A stretch of 64,000 bases of DNA from Taudactylus pleione (GCA_031769625.1 JAUIMM010000188.1:10144001-10208000), one strand, 5' to 3'; shown: positions 1 through 11,061, numbered from the stretch's first letter. The notes: generated by a model not told the origin, from the letters alone. Numbers and translations are program-made.

Positions 1-173
1 AATAAATACAGGAGATGACGTAGGATGTGATCGGCAAAGGGACGTCTTTACAAAATAGCGAGCGCATTTTTCGGACGCTCGCTCGCTCAGACATAGAGGC
101 GTCAACAGACCGCAAAGAGCAAGCTCTCAATTTAAATATCCGGCCCCATAGCGTCCGGGTCTGAATCAGACCC
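1..173. mobile_element. MITE fragment, family A-like, right end only
   Basis: The segment ends with TGAATCAGACCC at 173 followed by TAA. The text at about 10-130 (GATGACGTAGG, then GCGAGCGC and CAACAGACCGCAA) resembles the right half of the element at 827-1389. The left part is cut off by the window edge. Confidence 0.65.
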
Positions 174-723
174 TAAAGGTGCCCACACACATAGCGACAT
201 TTTACACAATTTGGCCGATTTCTACTAATCGTGACGACGAATCGGGTAAATAAGGTACAAATCGTGAGTTTATACTCGCGAGCACGATGCCGATGCACGT
301 CCCCATTCGACGTATATCGCATCTTCTGATCTGCCATGCTGTAGGGCAGATTAGCCAATCTGGGATACAATGCATTGGCTGCAAGATAGATCATTAGTTT
401 GATTGGACATTTTTAACTCCAAATCCTGATCACGACGGCAAGGGAGCTCCCGTGAAAGTTCTTGAGAAATTGGCCATGAAATCGTATCGTGAGGACATCG
501 GTATGTGTGTGGGCACCAAGTGTGTAGTTCATTAAAAAAAAAAAAAAAACACCACACAATTGTGGTCATGAGGACAAACCTAAAAGGTCTATTTTGGAAC
601 TGAAAGTCCCTCCAAAGAATTAATGTCCAAGGTAATTATTAAATAATGACGTTCCACAGTTGGATTGGAGGAGCAATTTAACTCCTAGATGTATTGTAAA
701 AGACACTAAACGATGTCACCACA
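174..723. other. No gene recognised
   Basis: This is AT-rich non-coding sequence with an A run at 534-549 on the + strand. The short open frames have no recognisable protein features. It lies between a MITE fragment and the Tc1 element. Confidence 0.6.
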
Positions 724-826
724 TAAACTACCGTTCATAAGTTTGGTGTCACCCAGACATTTTCTTGTTTTACATGGAAAATTACATTTATTTATCAAAT
801 GAGTTGCAAAATAAATTGAACATATA

Positions 827-1389
827 GGCCCTCATTCAGAGCCGATGTTCGCTCATCTGCGCATGCGTACGGATTGTAATACACATGCGCGAACCAGTCA
901 GTGCGGCCGAAAATCGTTTGTTCGCTACATAGCGAATGCCTGCTACTTTGAGTGACAGGAGGAGGCGTATGTGGGTGGTAACAGGGGAAGGTGCTTGAAA
1001 ACGGGGAGTGGAAATCAGAACGCAGGCGTGCTTAAAGGTCAAAACGGGCGCTTTAAGGGAGTGCATAATTAATCCAGCAGCGTCATTGACCACGTCACTT
1101 GTTTTTTTTTTACTTAGAACTGCTTGCAAAATAGCGGTTGAAAAAACCAACCACAAGAATAGCGAGCAGTTCATACGCTGTTCGATGTACTCGATTAATC
1201 TAATAAATAGCGGACATGACGTATGGTGCGAGCGGCAAGGGGGCGTATTTTTCAAAATTACAACCGCAAGTTTTGCACGCTCGTTCAAAGGCGTGAACAA
1301 ACCGCAATGAGCGAACGAATCATTTGAATAGCCACCCCTTGTTTGTGAACGAACGACCCGCAAATAGCGAGCGGCTGTGAATGAGGGCC
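827..1389. mobile_element. PIF/Harbinger-like MITE, family A, nested in the Tc1 element
   Basis: The inverted ends are GGCCCTCATTCA at 827 and TGAATGAGGGCC ending at 1389, flanked by a 3-bp direct repeat ATA (824-826 and 1390-1392). The interior (for example TTTGAGTGACAGGA followed by GGTGGTAACAGGGGAAGG) is shared with the element at 16705-17276. No transposase is present. It interrupts the left flank of the Tc1 transposon, so it is the younger of the two. Confidence 0.88.
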
Positions 1390-1454
1390 ATAGTCCATTC
1401 ATTGGCAAGGTTAGAAATAATGATTTTTATTTGAAATAATAATTTTGTCCTTCA

Positions 1455-2462
1455 AACTTTGCTTTCGTCCAAGAATGCTAATTTTGCAGCAATTACAGCA
1501 TTGCAGACCTTTGGCATTCTAGCTGTTCATTTGTTGAGGTAATCTGAAGAAATTTCACCCCACGCTTCCTGAAGCACCTCCCACAAGTTAGTTTGGCTTG
1601 ATGGGCACTTCTTGCGTACCATACGGTCAAGCTGCTCCCACAACAGCTCAATGGGGTTGAGATCTGGTGACTGCGCTGGCCTCTACATTACAGACAGAAT
1701 ACCAGCTGCCTGCTTCTTCCCTAAATAGTTCTTACATAATTTGGAGGTGTGCTTTGGGTCATTGTCCTGTTGGAGGTGGAAATTGGCTACAATCAAGCGC
1801 TGTCCACAGGGTATGGCATGGCGTTGTAAAATGGAGTGATAGCCTTCCTTATTCAAAATCCCTTTTACCTTGTACAAATCTCCCACTTTACCAAAGCAGC
1901 TCCAGACCATCACATTACCTCCACCATGCTTGACAGATGGCGTCAGGCACTCTTCCAGCATCTTTATCACTTGTTCTGCGTCTCACAAATGTTCTTCTGT
2001 ATGATCCAAGCACCTAAAACTTCGATTCGTCTGTCCATAACACTTTTTTCCAATCTTGCTCTGTCCAATGTCTGTGTTCTTTTGGCCATATTAATCTTTT
2101 CCTTTTATTGGCCAGTCTCAGATATGGATCTTTCTTTGCCAATCTGACTAGAAGGCCAGCATCCCGGAGTCGCCTCTTCACTGTAGACGTTGACACTGGC
2201 GTTTTGCGGGTGTCATTTAATGAAGCTGCCAGTTGAGGACTTGTGAGACGTCTATTTCTCAAACTAGAGACTCTAATGTACTTGTCTTGCACAGTTGTGC
2301 ACCGGGGCCTCCCACTTCTTGGAGCCTGTTTGTGCTGTTCTCTGAAGGGAGTAGTACACACCGTTGTAGGAAATGCTCAGTTTCTCGCATGGAATAGCCT
2401 TCATTTCTAAGAACAAGAATAGACTGTCGAGTTTCACATGAAAGTTCTCTTTTTCTGGCCAT
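1455..2462 (-). pseudogene. Tc1-like transposase pseudogene
   Basis: Reading the minus strand from 2462, MARKRELSCETRQSILVLRNEG is the start of a Tc1 transposase with the paired-like DNA-binding domain. A deletion near 2365-2380 then shifts the frame. It continues (2361 to 2014) through GRPRCTT, TVKRRLRDAGL and WTDESKF, which carries the first catalytic Asp. A further frame break near 1975-2010 leads to the segment at 1970-1683 with QQDNDPKHTS, which carries the second Asp. A DLNPIE-type motif with the final acidic residue lies near 1640-1665 in yet another frame. All three parts of the DDE site are recognisable but the reading frame is broken at least twice, so no active enzyme is made. Confidence 0.9.
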
Positions 2463-2870
2463 TTGGAAAGTATAATCGAACCCACAAATGTGATGCTCCA
2501 GATACTCAAGTAGCTCAAAGGAAGGCCAGTTTTATAGCTTCTCTACGAGCAAACCCGTTTTCAGCTGTGCTAACATAATTGCACAAGGGTTTTCTAATCA
2601 TCCATTAGTCTTCTAATGCGCTTAGCAAGCACAATGTACCATTAGAACACTGGAGCAATGGTTGCTGGAAATGGGCCTCTATACACTGATGTAGATATTC
2701 CTTTAAAAACCAGACGTTTGCAGCTAGTATAGTCATTTACCACATTAACAATGTATAGAGTGTTTTTCTGATTAATTTAATGTTATCTTCATTGAAAAAA
2801 AACAAACAGTGCTTCTCTTTCAAAAATAAGGACATTTCTAAGTGACCCCAAACTTTTGAACGGTAGTGTA

Positions 2871-4074
2871 CATCTAGCCTTTGGGATTAAACACACTCAA
2901 ACAGATGACCGTTGGGAGCTGATTGGCTGGAGCACCATTATCATGCGCAACAAGCTTTAAAACTCGTTGCATATGATAAAACTTGTTGATAAATGGGCCC
3001 CAAAATATCATCCACGCGAACACGTGTCTATCGTATTATTGCCTATATTCAATATGGCATTTCCCTGATGCAACATATAATGAAGCTTATTTTGCGGCCT
3101 TGGAAACTTCTGCTACTCTTCATCTTGTTGCGCAAACCCTGCTGTGCCCCAGCCGAAAAGCGTCACGATAGTAAACCAACCCTCAATTCATTCTTCATGC
3201 CAACTTCCTCAAGGTGCCTCTACTTTCTTTTTCCTCACAGTTCCCCACCCCTTTGAGTTTATGATGATGTTTTTGGCCACAGAGCTAGGCTGTAATAAGG
3301 GGTACCGGGCAAGCTGCAGCAGAGCCACCCTCTGCGTCCTTACGATGCTCTGGGCACTCAGCTACTCTCCAGTCACAGCGTAAAGACCAACCGGAGCGTC
3401 TGCTAGGGGCCCTCTCAACTTCTCCCTGGTCCAGCGGCCCCACCCACTTGTAGTGATGTCATGACGTCATGTGCTTTGAGGGCCAGGCCAGCCATGCTAC
3501 GGCTCTGTCACAAAGGACCAAAACAGGGATTTGAACCAAAACCACTTATTAAGTATCTCCGTGCCAATAGTATTTACCCAGCGGACCGATGCCATCCACA
3601 AGCATAAAGACCTGGGCAAAAAATTTGGACAGTGTACCTCATCCCTCAGTGATCTCGCTAGGATACCTCTCAATACGTTTTTCCCTTGGAATCTTGATAG
3701 CCCACATGAAAGGAGGCATGGTCACATAGTGTAATGGGTGGCCATGCCCAGATTGGGGCATATACTGGGTTGCATGGCAAGCACTTCTGAAGCGCTAGAC
3801 TTCCACAAACTCAACCCCCATCCATTACAAAATCCTTGGAATGCTCAGCATTGGAGGGGCACCTGCCAGTGGGGCTCACCTCCTAACTGTCCTGGGACTG
3901 GAACACAATTCCTGATCGTTGGGGCGTCAGGGCAGCCTCCTCTAATCGGGTCTGTTCCAGCTGAATCGGGACCTTTGGGAGATATGCACCAGTTTCTAGT
4001 GTGTTGATGGGCTAGAAATGTTTTATTATGCACGTTCTGTTGTATAAAGTGTATGGTACAATATGGTACAATAT
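2871..4074. other. No gene recognised; foldback-MITE remnant near 2905-2995
   Basis: A remnant with TTGGGAGCTGATTGGCTGG (about 2912) and TTGATAAATGGGCCCC (about 2985) resembles the ends of the foldback elements elsewhere. The remainder to 4074 has only short frames with no recognisable domains. ACAATATGGT is doubled at about 4055-4075. Confidence 0.5.
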
Positions 4075-4581
4075 GGCCTGATTCAACAAGGAACGCCCTA
4101 GCAGATGCACGCAGCCAGCCGCTGCGAGAATATGCTAATCAGTGCATTCGCACGGCACCCGCAGCACAAGAAGCAGACACCCAGCAAAACATAAAGCCGT
4201 CCACCTTTGCTGTGATTGACGGCGTAAACATCGGGAACATCGACTGCCTTCGAAGCTGCGTGTAAGCTAAGGGTAGACCTGACCCTGCCAGAGGACTAGA
4301 GAGATTCCTGCATGCAGAGAGGCGTGCGGCGCCGCTGAAATTAATTTATATACGCCCCTTTAACGGCACAGGCACGCCTGCGTTGAACCGACCACCCCTC
4401 TGTCACCACCCACAAACGGCACAGCCTGTCAATCAACATCGGAGGTGTCTGCGGGTTCCCTGCGTACTCTGAGAGAACCCTTACCGTACTCAGCGACCTG
4501 TTCGCGCAATGCATGCGTAGTTCGCAAACATCATCTCGCACCGTGCGTTCTCTCACTTGCGTTCCTTGGTGAATCAGGCCC
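4075..4581. mobile_element. MITE with GGCCTGATTCA ends
   Basis: The left end GGCCTGATTCAACAAGGAAC at 4075 pairs with GTTCCTTGGTGAATCAGGCC near 4561-4580. The ends fit the PIF/Harbinger-like group in this window, but the flanks (TAT at the left, TAA at the right) do not form a clear duplication. No coding capacity. Confidence 0.75.
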
Positions 4582-5720
4582 TAAGTCATCGTCCACCATC
4601 TTCTCACCGCCCACATTGCCAAGGGCACTTCTCCAGAATACAACCTTCACCTTGACACTCCTGATTCACCCTCTAGCTAATTTGCTGATTTCTCCTAGAT
4701 AAGACCTAATATTATCTGCTATTGTCATGATGGTGAAATTACTCAGAAGATTTAACTCTTCCCTACTGGTGAGGCACGCCGCTGCGGCGCCTTGCATATC
4801 CGAGCTGTGGAACCCAAACCCGGCCACCAAGAGTTAAATTGGTGGCACGTTTAAAGCTTTAGATGTAAGAGACAGTTATCAGAGCAGCTCTAATCAGCAA
4901 ACTGATAACCGAATCTGATTGCAAAATGACCCAGCATATTGACTTATTTAGAAGGTGTGAACTGCCTCTCCCCGCTGTGCGAGCCCTGAAACTGGTCGGG
5001 GACAAGGAAGGAATCTTGTGCTGGAATTTATAGGGACGTGCTGTATATTTGGACAGCTGTGGAATTTGCGTTATTTGCTGCGACAAGTGACCTTGAGGAT
5101 ACAACCTGACTACAACGTTACTTTCATCTATTGTGCAAACGTTTTACCCCGACTTGTCATGTTGTATAGCTTATTTTATTATTGCTTTTTGCATAAGAAC
5201 TTGGCATGCAATAAGCAAGTGGTGATTACTGACTGGCACGGGGCACCCGGGCACAGATTGGTCCATTAATGATCCAGTTTATTAAGTCGCGCTCTGCGTG
5301 TACGCAGGCTGGGCCTGTTCATCGGATTGCATTATAAGAGGGTCAGAGATTAAGGGGTAAATTCTTTCATCTTTTAAAAAACTTGAATATTTGTAACGGC
5401 TGTATTTTAGCAAAAATGGTACAAAAATAATGGATGATGATGATTTTTAAATTGATCTTATTACAGGGTAGACCTAAAGAATAAATAAAGTGTAGAGCGT
5501 TGGGGTCGAGCGGTTCCAACTTTCTGAAGTTATGACTGCAAGTCTTTTTAAAGCTCCTCCTGCTTGGCTCTAAATGCTCTTTCTTTGCATATATAATAAT
5601 AACAGAAACGTTCCACTTGTCACATAAAAAGTAATATAGATGGGGCTGGTGGAAGTGTTGATACTGATGATGGCCGTTGCGGAGGCCGGCGTGAAATTAA
5701 ATGGCCGGCAAACACACTCT
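4582..5720. other. No gene recognised
   Basis: No conserved frame or repeat with clear ends was found. A 5' untranslated exon of HDHD2 could lie here or upstream, but nothing in the sequence identifies it. Confidence 0.5.
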
Positions 5721-6158
5721 GGGCCTGTTTCAGAAGCGCTCGCAAAAAGCGAGCGCTCGCTCTGAATCAGGGCGGGCGCTGTTTTTTTTTTAGTTGCGGC
5801 CAAGACCATCGTGACCATCGGGCTTGTGATGAGATCCTTGTGGTAGGGTCTCATGGCCGCAAGCCCCAGAGAGCTTCTGGCTCTAATAGAGCAGGAAGCT
5901 CTCCCACTGACATCACTGGTGATATCAGTGGGGCCGCTGACAAACAGCAGGCGTTCGCTTGGGAACACCTCCGTTTGTGAAGCCACCCCCCGGCCACGCC
6001 TACAAAACGGGGCGAGCTGTCGATCAACATCGACAGCCGTCCCTTTTGTAGTGAGCCACGGAGTGAGTGCTTTTTGCGCTCGCTCCGGGGCTCGTACACG
6101 CCGCGTGTGCGCACTGGGCCACCATCGACTCGCTTGCGAGCGGGTCTGAATCAGGCCC
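5721..6158. mobile_element. PIF/Harbinger-like MITE, family B
   Basis: The ends are GGGCCTGTTTCAGAAGCG at 5721 and TGAATCAGGCCC ending at 6158, with a TCT direct repeat on both sides (5718-5720 and 6159-6161). A GCTCGCAAAAAGCGAGC hairpin lies just inside the left end, and GCTCGCTCCGGGGCTC lies toward the right end. It ends 113 bp before the first coding exon of HDHD2. The element at 15316-15792 is the same family in the opposite orientation. Confidence 0.85.
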
Positions 6159-6271
6159 TCTATCCCCCGCATTAGCCGAATGGATACTCGCATTAGAATA
6201 AAGCAGTAAATCAGGCTGCGCTTTATCCTTTATTACGTGGCATAAACCTACTGGTTCCTGTGTCATTGCAG

Positions 6272-6373
6272 AATGGCAGCTCGTGGTGTACTGAAGGCGG
6301 TGCTGGTGGATCTTAGTGGCACTCTCCATATTGAGGACACGGCTGTGCCTGGAGCTCAGGAGGCGCTGAGAAG
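6272..6373 (+). CDS. HDHD2: HDHD2, first coding exon (residues 1-34)
   Basis: The ATG is at 6273, one base after an acceptor (TTGCAG at 6266-6271), so the 5' UTR must begin in an upstream exon that I could not place. Translation begins [19 protein letters not shown] and runs to a GTAAGT donor at 6374, leaving codon 34 split after two bases. Residues 13-17 (DLSGT) are HAD motif I: Asp13 is the expected phosphoaspartate nucleophile. The usual second Asp (D-x-D) is Ser15, a substitution I recall in other vertebrate HDHD2 proteins, so it is probably ancestral and not damage. HDHD2 is a NagD-like HAD-superfamily protein with a C2-type cap, related to LHPP and PDXP; its physiological substrate is not established. 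The next exon joins in the right phase. Confidence 0.93.
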
Positions 6374-6643
6374 GTAAGTGGCTCATTTAAATACTGTACA
6401 TTTTAGGTTTTACACTGTAGTGTCCACTTGCGTCATCCTGGCATCCATGTTCATTTTTTCCTTCTATCTGATACACAAGCTGGCGATAAGGTCCTGGAAG
6501 GGGAATATCCCTCTCCCATTGTTCCCACATGGACAGTTTGAGAAAACACATTTCAAGGAGAAAAATATGATTTCCCTGTATCTTGTTCTAACCGCTGTCC
6601 TGGAATCTGGGTCATTGTGTAGTGATCTGGGCTTCAGGCTAAG

Positions 6644-7403
6644 GGCTCAACTCATTTAGGTGTGAAATCGGCCCATTCTGCGGCCAATTATCGCGCCCAC
6701 GATAATTAGACAGTGAAAAGGCGAAAAGTTTTCACCATCTCGGACCAGGTGGAAAAAAAAAGCTAAATCACTCTTTTTGACAAAAAATGTGGTGATCTCA
6801 TTCAGAACCCTTTGGACCCCTCCCCCCCCCCTTAATGATAAATGACCCTTCGTTATTTTGGGGGAAAGTTGCGTCATTCGGTGAAAAACAACCGGTCAAA
6901 TTTTTGGTGATCAGAAAATAAAAACGTTGAAAATGGGTTTATCGAATTGGGTCTGGTATTTCGGAGGGGCAATGTGGATGCGTCAAGTGTTTTAAACATT
7001 GCACGTGGTTGCAGCAGGTGCTTTTTTAACGTTTTTTAAAAGTGCGCTTTTACGACACGAAAATATACTTAGACCCATTTTAATGTACCCTGAATTTACG
7101 TGGAACAGTAATTTCCTGGGGAAAAAAATGAGCTTTCTATCATTTTTTACAATTTTTTTCATATACGCAAATTACCGACAACTGACGCAATTTAAGTAGC
7201 CTAAATACTTTTATTACGACCAATAATACACTTCTAAATTATTTTCCGATGTACGTCAGCCATTTTTTGGGGTACAGATGCATTTCCCTGCTTGTCCTGA
7301 GTTTCACCTATTTTCGCCTGGTTTTTTAGACGAAAATCGTCCGTTTTCGAAGTTTTTTTGAGCAAAAATCGACCGATTTCGCACCTAATTGAATTCGGCC
7401 CTA
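6644..7403. mobile_element. PIF/Harbinger-like MITE with TAA target duplication
   Basis: The left end GGGCTCAACTCATTTAGGTG pairs with the right end (reverse complement GGGCCGAATTCAATTAGGTG), and both are followed inward by GAAATCGG. The 3-bp repeat TAA flanks both sides (6641-6643, read within GGCTAAGGGC, and 7402-7404 within CCCTAAGG; ends accurate to 1-2 bp). The interior is AT-rich with no coding frame. It lies in the first intron after the HDHD2 start codon. Confidence 0.85.
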
Positions 7404-7736
7404 AGGCTACGATTCTAGGTCCAGGACTTGTCTATATGGGCCCACGTGACCTTTGATGACAGCAGAGAGCAGTAGACCAGAGGTTCCTGCTATGCAACTG
7501 GCAGCGCATTAAGTGAGGCTGATAAGAGATATTTTCTCTTCATTATAATTCTGTCTTTGTTGGAGCCACATGACCGTTTATCATATAACTTGTATTAAAT
7601 CAATTAATAAAATAAGTTTTACAAATGATCTCTATGTATGTCTCAAATAAACTATCTGCTTGATGTGGATTAAGTCAACTTGTTACTGCTATTTACCAGT
7701 CCTGATTTACATGGTGAGAGTACAATTTGCAGGCAG

Positions 7737-7806
7737 AAGGGGAGTGGCCTGTCATGAAAGGGGAGTGGCCTGTCATGAAAGGGGCGTGGTCTGTCAGGAA
7801 AGGGGT
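7737..7806. repeat. Short tandem repeat, 21-bp unit, about 3 copies
   Basis: GGGGAGTGGCCTGTCATGAAA occurs twice in direct succession, followed by GGGGCGTGGTCTGTCAGGAAA and a partial unit. No other function is apparent. Confidence 0.85.
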
Positions 7807-7938
7807 GGCATCTCACAGGAATGAGGCGTTTCATGGGCAGTTTGGTGAATAGCCTTGGTGCAGCTTGAGCGTGGCTTATGTTCTAGTTTTGCTATTGGGT
7901 ATGTTTGGTGTTTGTTTTTTTACAAGAGACTAGGGGCT

Positions 7939-8130
7939 AAGGGGTGTAGTTACTAAGCAGTGTTAGGAGACAGAGTGAAAAGTGATAAGGTGCCAGCCAA
8001 TCAGCTCCCAACTGTCATCTCACAGGCTGTATTTGAAAAATGACAGTTGGGAGCTGATTGGCTGGCACCTTATCACTTTCTTATCACTTTTCCCTCTGTC
8101 TCCTAACACTGCTTAGTAAATAGACCCCTT
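7939..8130. mobile_element. Foldback (palindromic) MITE
   Basis: The whole 192 bp is an imperfect palindrome. The core arms, 7979-8017 and 8040-8078, are about 39 bp and nearly perfect, including CCAGCCAATCAGCTCCCAAC and its complement. The outer arms contain ACTAAGCAGTGTTAGGAGAC and its complement. Related text (TTGGGAGCTGATTGGCTGG) is present at about 2912-2930, which suggests a dispersed family. Confidence 0.85.
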
Positions 8131-8255
8131 CATGTGATAAGTTCCGATCTTCAGAAGCTGCAGGGATTTATGCGAGTCTCCCCGTATTTTTAAAGTGGCC
8201 ATCATTTTAAAGGCTAAACCAAGCCGCTACACTGACACTTTGGGGTCCCAGCTAA

Positions 8256-8709
8256 GGGCCTGATTTAGAGATGGGCGCAATGTCGATGTTTGACGCAGTG
8301 GAGCGTTTGTTGTTTTATTTTGTTCTGTTTTTTTGCTACTGCGCTTGCGCCAATGCCGCAATGGATCAGTGATGAGAGCAATTTATTTGCCGACTAAGCG
8401 ACAGGTAGTCAGTGTTTGGAGGTAACCGGGTGGTTGGAAAAACGCAGGAATGTCGGGACCATTTTCTGGGCGTATCCTAGTGAGTCTCTGCGAAATCGTT
8501 TGCAGCTGGAGAGACCCCGGCGCCTTAGGAGAGCCGCTCTGTCTGAGACAGCATAGGCTTACTCAGAGGTTCTATGTGCGACCGATGACTTCACTTCTGT
8601 ACGTGAGCGCTGGGCGTCTCAGATATCAACTAATTCTTTAGCATATTAAGTCTGCTGCGTCCGAAATCGCAGTAGCGACGGGATTTGCGTCCATCTCTGA
8701 ATCAGGCCC
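8256..8709. mobile_element. MITE with GGGCCTGATTTAGAGATGG ends
   Basis: The left end GGGCCTGATTTAGAGATGG pairs with CCATCTCTGAATCAGGCCC at the right, about 20 bp with one mismatch. TAA lies before and TTA after, both fitting the TWA target preference of PIF/Harbinger, though they are not a direct copy of each other. It ends 219 bp before the second HDHD2 coding exon. Confidence 0.82.
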
Positions 8710-8928
8710 TTAGAAAAGTTTTTCAATCCTCTGCTACATAAAATTTTCAGAGATCTGTTATGAGATCATTTCCCAGTCAGCGCGGGTGCATGGAACCATC
8801 AGCACAAGCCGATCTGGGAGTGGTGAAGAGAAGTTTGAGACACTTCTAGTGGTCTTGTAGTGACTCCTAAAACAGTCTGTAGGCTGGATGTAGTCTGTCC
8901 CTCTCTCTCCGCACCTTGTCTTCTCTAG

Positions 8929-9137
8929 GCTGCGGGATGCTCCCGTTGTGATCCGGTTTGTCACTAACACCACCAAGGAGTGTAAGAGGACCCTGCTGGA
9001 GAGACTCCAACGGCTGCACTTTGACATAAACGAGGACGAGATCTTCACCTCTCTGACCGCAGCGAGGAACCTGCTTGAGCAGAGCAGTGTCCGGCCCATG
9101 CTGCTGGTAGATGACAGCGCTCTGCCTGATTTTAAAG
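8929..9137 (+). CDS. HDHD2: HDHD2, second coding exon (residues 34-104)
   Basis: The exon follows a pyrimidine-rich tract and a CTCTAG acceptor ending at 8928, and ends before GTATTG at 9138. Its first base completes Arg34 with the two bases left by the preceding exon. The protein reads [18 protein letters not shown] and later [17 protein letters not shown] and [16 protein letters not shown]. Thr46-Asn47 (VTNTT) is HAD motif II, which orients the phosphate. The stretch after it leads into the C2 cap domain. All 209 bases are open and match the vertebrate HDHD2 pattern with only conservative changes, so this is a functional exon and not a processed copy. One base of codon 104 is left at the end (phase 1). 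Confidence 0.95.
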
Positions 9138-10105
9138 GTATTGGCCTATTTCTCTCTTCATCTCCTTTTAATTTCTTATGTTACAAAACCAACATCTCAC
9201 CACAGTCCGTTCATACCTTGGACCAACCAAGTTCAAACTTGGTTGGTCTAACTGCTATGAGAATGTCTTGATAGACCTGTATGGCTGCAGATATGTAATT
9301 CTACTCTTCATATTATACTCTGTTTATTGAAGTCATTTAACCACTTTTTCGGGCAGGCATTGGGACACTTGAAACGCCCTAGGGAATAGCATGTGGTGCC
9401 GGGAGACAAGGCACCTTATATGCCTCTGCACATAGCTCAGTATTCTCTCCTCTATACCCTGCTGGCAGCCTGGAAACTTTGGTTAAGTAGCTGTCAGTAT
9501 GCCGGGTGCATGTTATTGGATGTTGTTAGCAACTACTCTCTTTGTTCTCGGTTTCCCCCAGCCACCGTTGTGAATGCCTGGGGTGGAATACGGAGGTGCC
9601 ACAATTTGGGCGGCAGCCCCTGCTGACACGATTAGTTCTCGGGAACTCTGTAGCTCGTAGGTTAGTGACTTTGTACTCCTCCTGCAGTGGGGAGCGGGTT
9701 TGCAGCCAATGTTTATTCTTTAAAACAGATCCTGTACAGGGGAAGTAAGTACAGGGTAACAGTGCCGGGGAGGACGACCATGTGGGGTGGTCCTATCCCT
9801 TTTGGGACTTTCTTCCTGCTGTGGCTTTTGACTTGTCAAGGCCACCAGAGCAGGCACAGTGGCCATTACCATGGAGCAGCCGACAGAAGCAATCTCTTCT
9901 CCCCATCTGACCTCTCATCTGCAGGGAAGTTGTGGTGGGGTGCATTAGCGTCCTGGCTTTTCTGTGGGCTCTTCTCTGTCCCTGGCCTGTTATTTTTGTA
10001 GCTTCTCATCTTCCTGGGTATTGTTACTGCATCTGTCCTTCCTTGTTGTACCTCATATCTCTATGTCCATAGTGAGCCCAACAGCTAGGAGGGACAGTGG
10101 CAAAA
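9138..10105 (+). other. HDHD2: HDHD2 intron sequence, no second gene
   Basis: This is the start of the 5835-bp intron. A short hairpin, TTGGACCAACCAAGTTCAAACTTGGTTGGTC, lies at about 9218-9248. The text from about 9560 to 10105 may be the leader of the retroelement fragment that follows, but there is no diagnostic motif. Confidence 0.5.
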
Positions 10106-10500
10106 ATGTTTGCCTGTTCCAGATGTCACTCCCAATAGCCTTAGGCCCAGTCCAGGACGGGTGCCCTGTGCACGGCGTGTGCAGTGGAGGACCAGTGGCC
10201 ACTTTCACCTACGTTTGTGCCCCCTGAGATTGCGGAGCCAGCCTGGGTCAGACCTAGGGAGCTCTAGCAGTTCACCAAACACTATTGGGTCCCAGACAAG
10301 GATTCCCCCCCACTGTGCTCAACCCAAAGGAGCTATGGGACTCACAGGGAGCAACATTGCTTCCCCTGGGGACTCCGGCCAGCCTCCCGTTGGCCTCCAC
10401 TTTGTCAGCACTTGACGACCTGGCTCAGGCCATGGCACGGTCTGGGAAGGGTTCCCTGAACCTGGATAAGAAGAAATCAAAACGCAGAATCCCGAGCACT
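10106..10500 (+). pseudogene. Possible retroelement ORF fragment (CxxC ... CxxC)
   Basis: From 10106 a frame reads MFACSRCHS, then after two stops ALCTACAVEDQW and VPPEIAEPAWV. A second frame further on gives PPTVLNPKELW and a lysine-rich DKKKSKRRIPS. The two CxxC pairs followed by a PPE...PAW stretch recall gag-like ORF1 proteins of vertebrate retroelements, but I cannot name a family. Several stops and frame changes show decay. It could also be chance. Confidence 0.3.
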
Positions 10501-10976
10501 CCGCAATGGGCCGGCAAAATAAACCTGTATCGTACGTGATATTAAAATGTAGGACTCCCCGGTCACACACAAACATATGATAAACCACCCGCCGCGTCGA
10601 TACGCCTCTGCTCAGGCGGTCCTACACTACAAAATAATAGCCCCACCCACTTTGGGTCTTATATTTAAACATTTCTAAACTTAGAGCCCCCTCACCTATA
10701 GAGACCCCAGCATCCTCATGGTTATAGAGGCTTTTCTAGTGTCAGCCAACGGACTGCGAGAAAAGGATTTAATGTAAGTGAAAAAAATACAAAACTATTT
10801 TATGACATTCACTCCCCACACCGCAGACCGATGTCTACGTCCTATAGTTCTAGAGATGGTCGACCTCACTTAGCTGTAAGTGGCAGTCACTGGGTCGAGG
10901 AATGCGCCTGGGCAGTGCTGGATTTCCCCCTAGGCACGTGCCTAGCGACACCACTAGCTGGAGATAAAGGGTCCGA

Positions 10977-11061
10977 TTCAGGTTGGATTGCAACTGCGAT
11001 CGCAGTTGCGATTATTTACGCAGTCTCACTGCAATGATATGATAATCCATTGCGATCACTA
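10977..11061. repeat. Hairpin-rich leader adjoining the 48-bp minisatellite
   Basis: GATTGCAACTGCGATCGCAGTTGCGAT is a long, nearly perfect palindrome around 10985-11010 (CAACTGCGATCGCAGTTG is exact). CATTGCGATC follows just before the minisatellite. Together they may be the end of a DNA element that hosts the minisatellite; I could not find its other end. Confidence 0.5.

Larger units (their letters stand above)
726..2868 (-). mobile_element. Tc1/mariner-family transposon, decayed, split by a nested MITE
   Basis: The right inverted terminal repeat (reverse complement begins CTACCGTTCAAAAGTTTGG) ends at 2868 and is followed by TA. The matching left repeat (CTACCGTTCATAAGTTTGG) begins near 728, preceded by TA at 724-725, so both ends and the TA target duplication survive. 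A 563-bp MITE (827-1389) sits inside the left flank; without it the element is about 1.58 kb, the normal Tc1 size. The interior carries a transposase gene on the minus strand. The sequence closely resembles a Tc1 group I know from teleosts, lampreys and frogs. Confidence 0.93.

Noticed and set aside
836..1408. 190-codon minus-strand frame as a gene
   Set aside because: It coincides almost exactly with a MITE with inverted ends and target duplication, and shows no domain.
5570..6193. 207-codon minus-strand frame as a gene
   Set aside because: Most of it lies in the family B MITE at 5721-6158, and the arginine- and serine-rich composition follows from its GC-rich hairpins.
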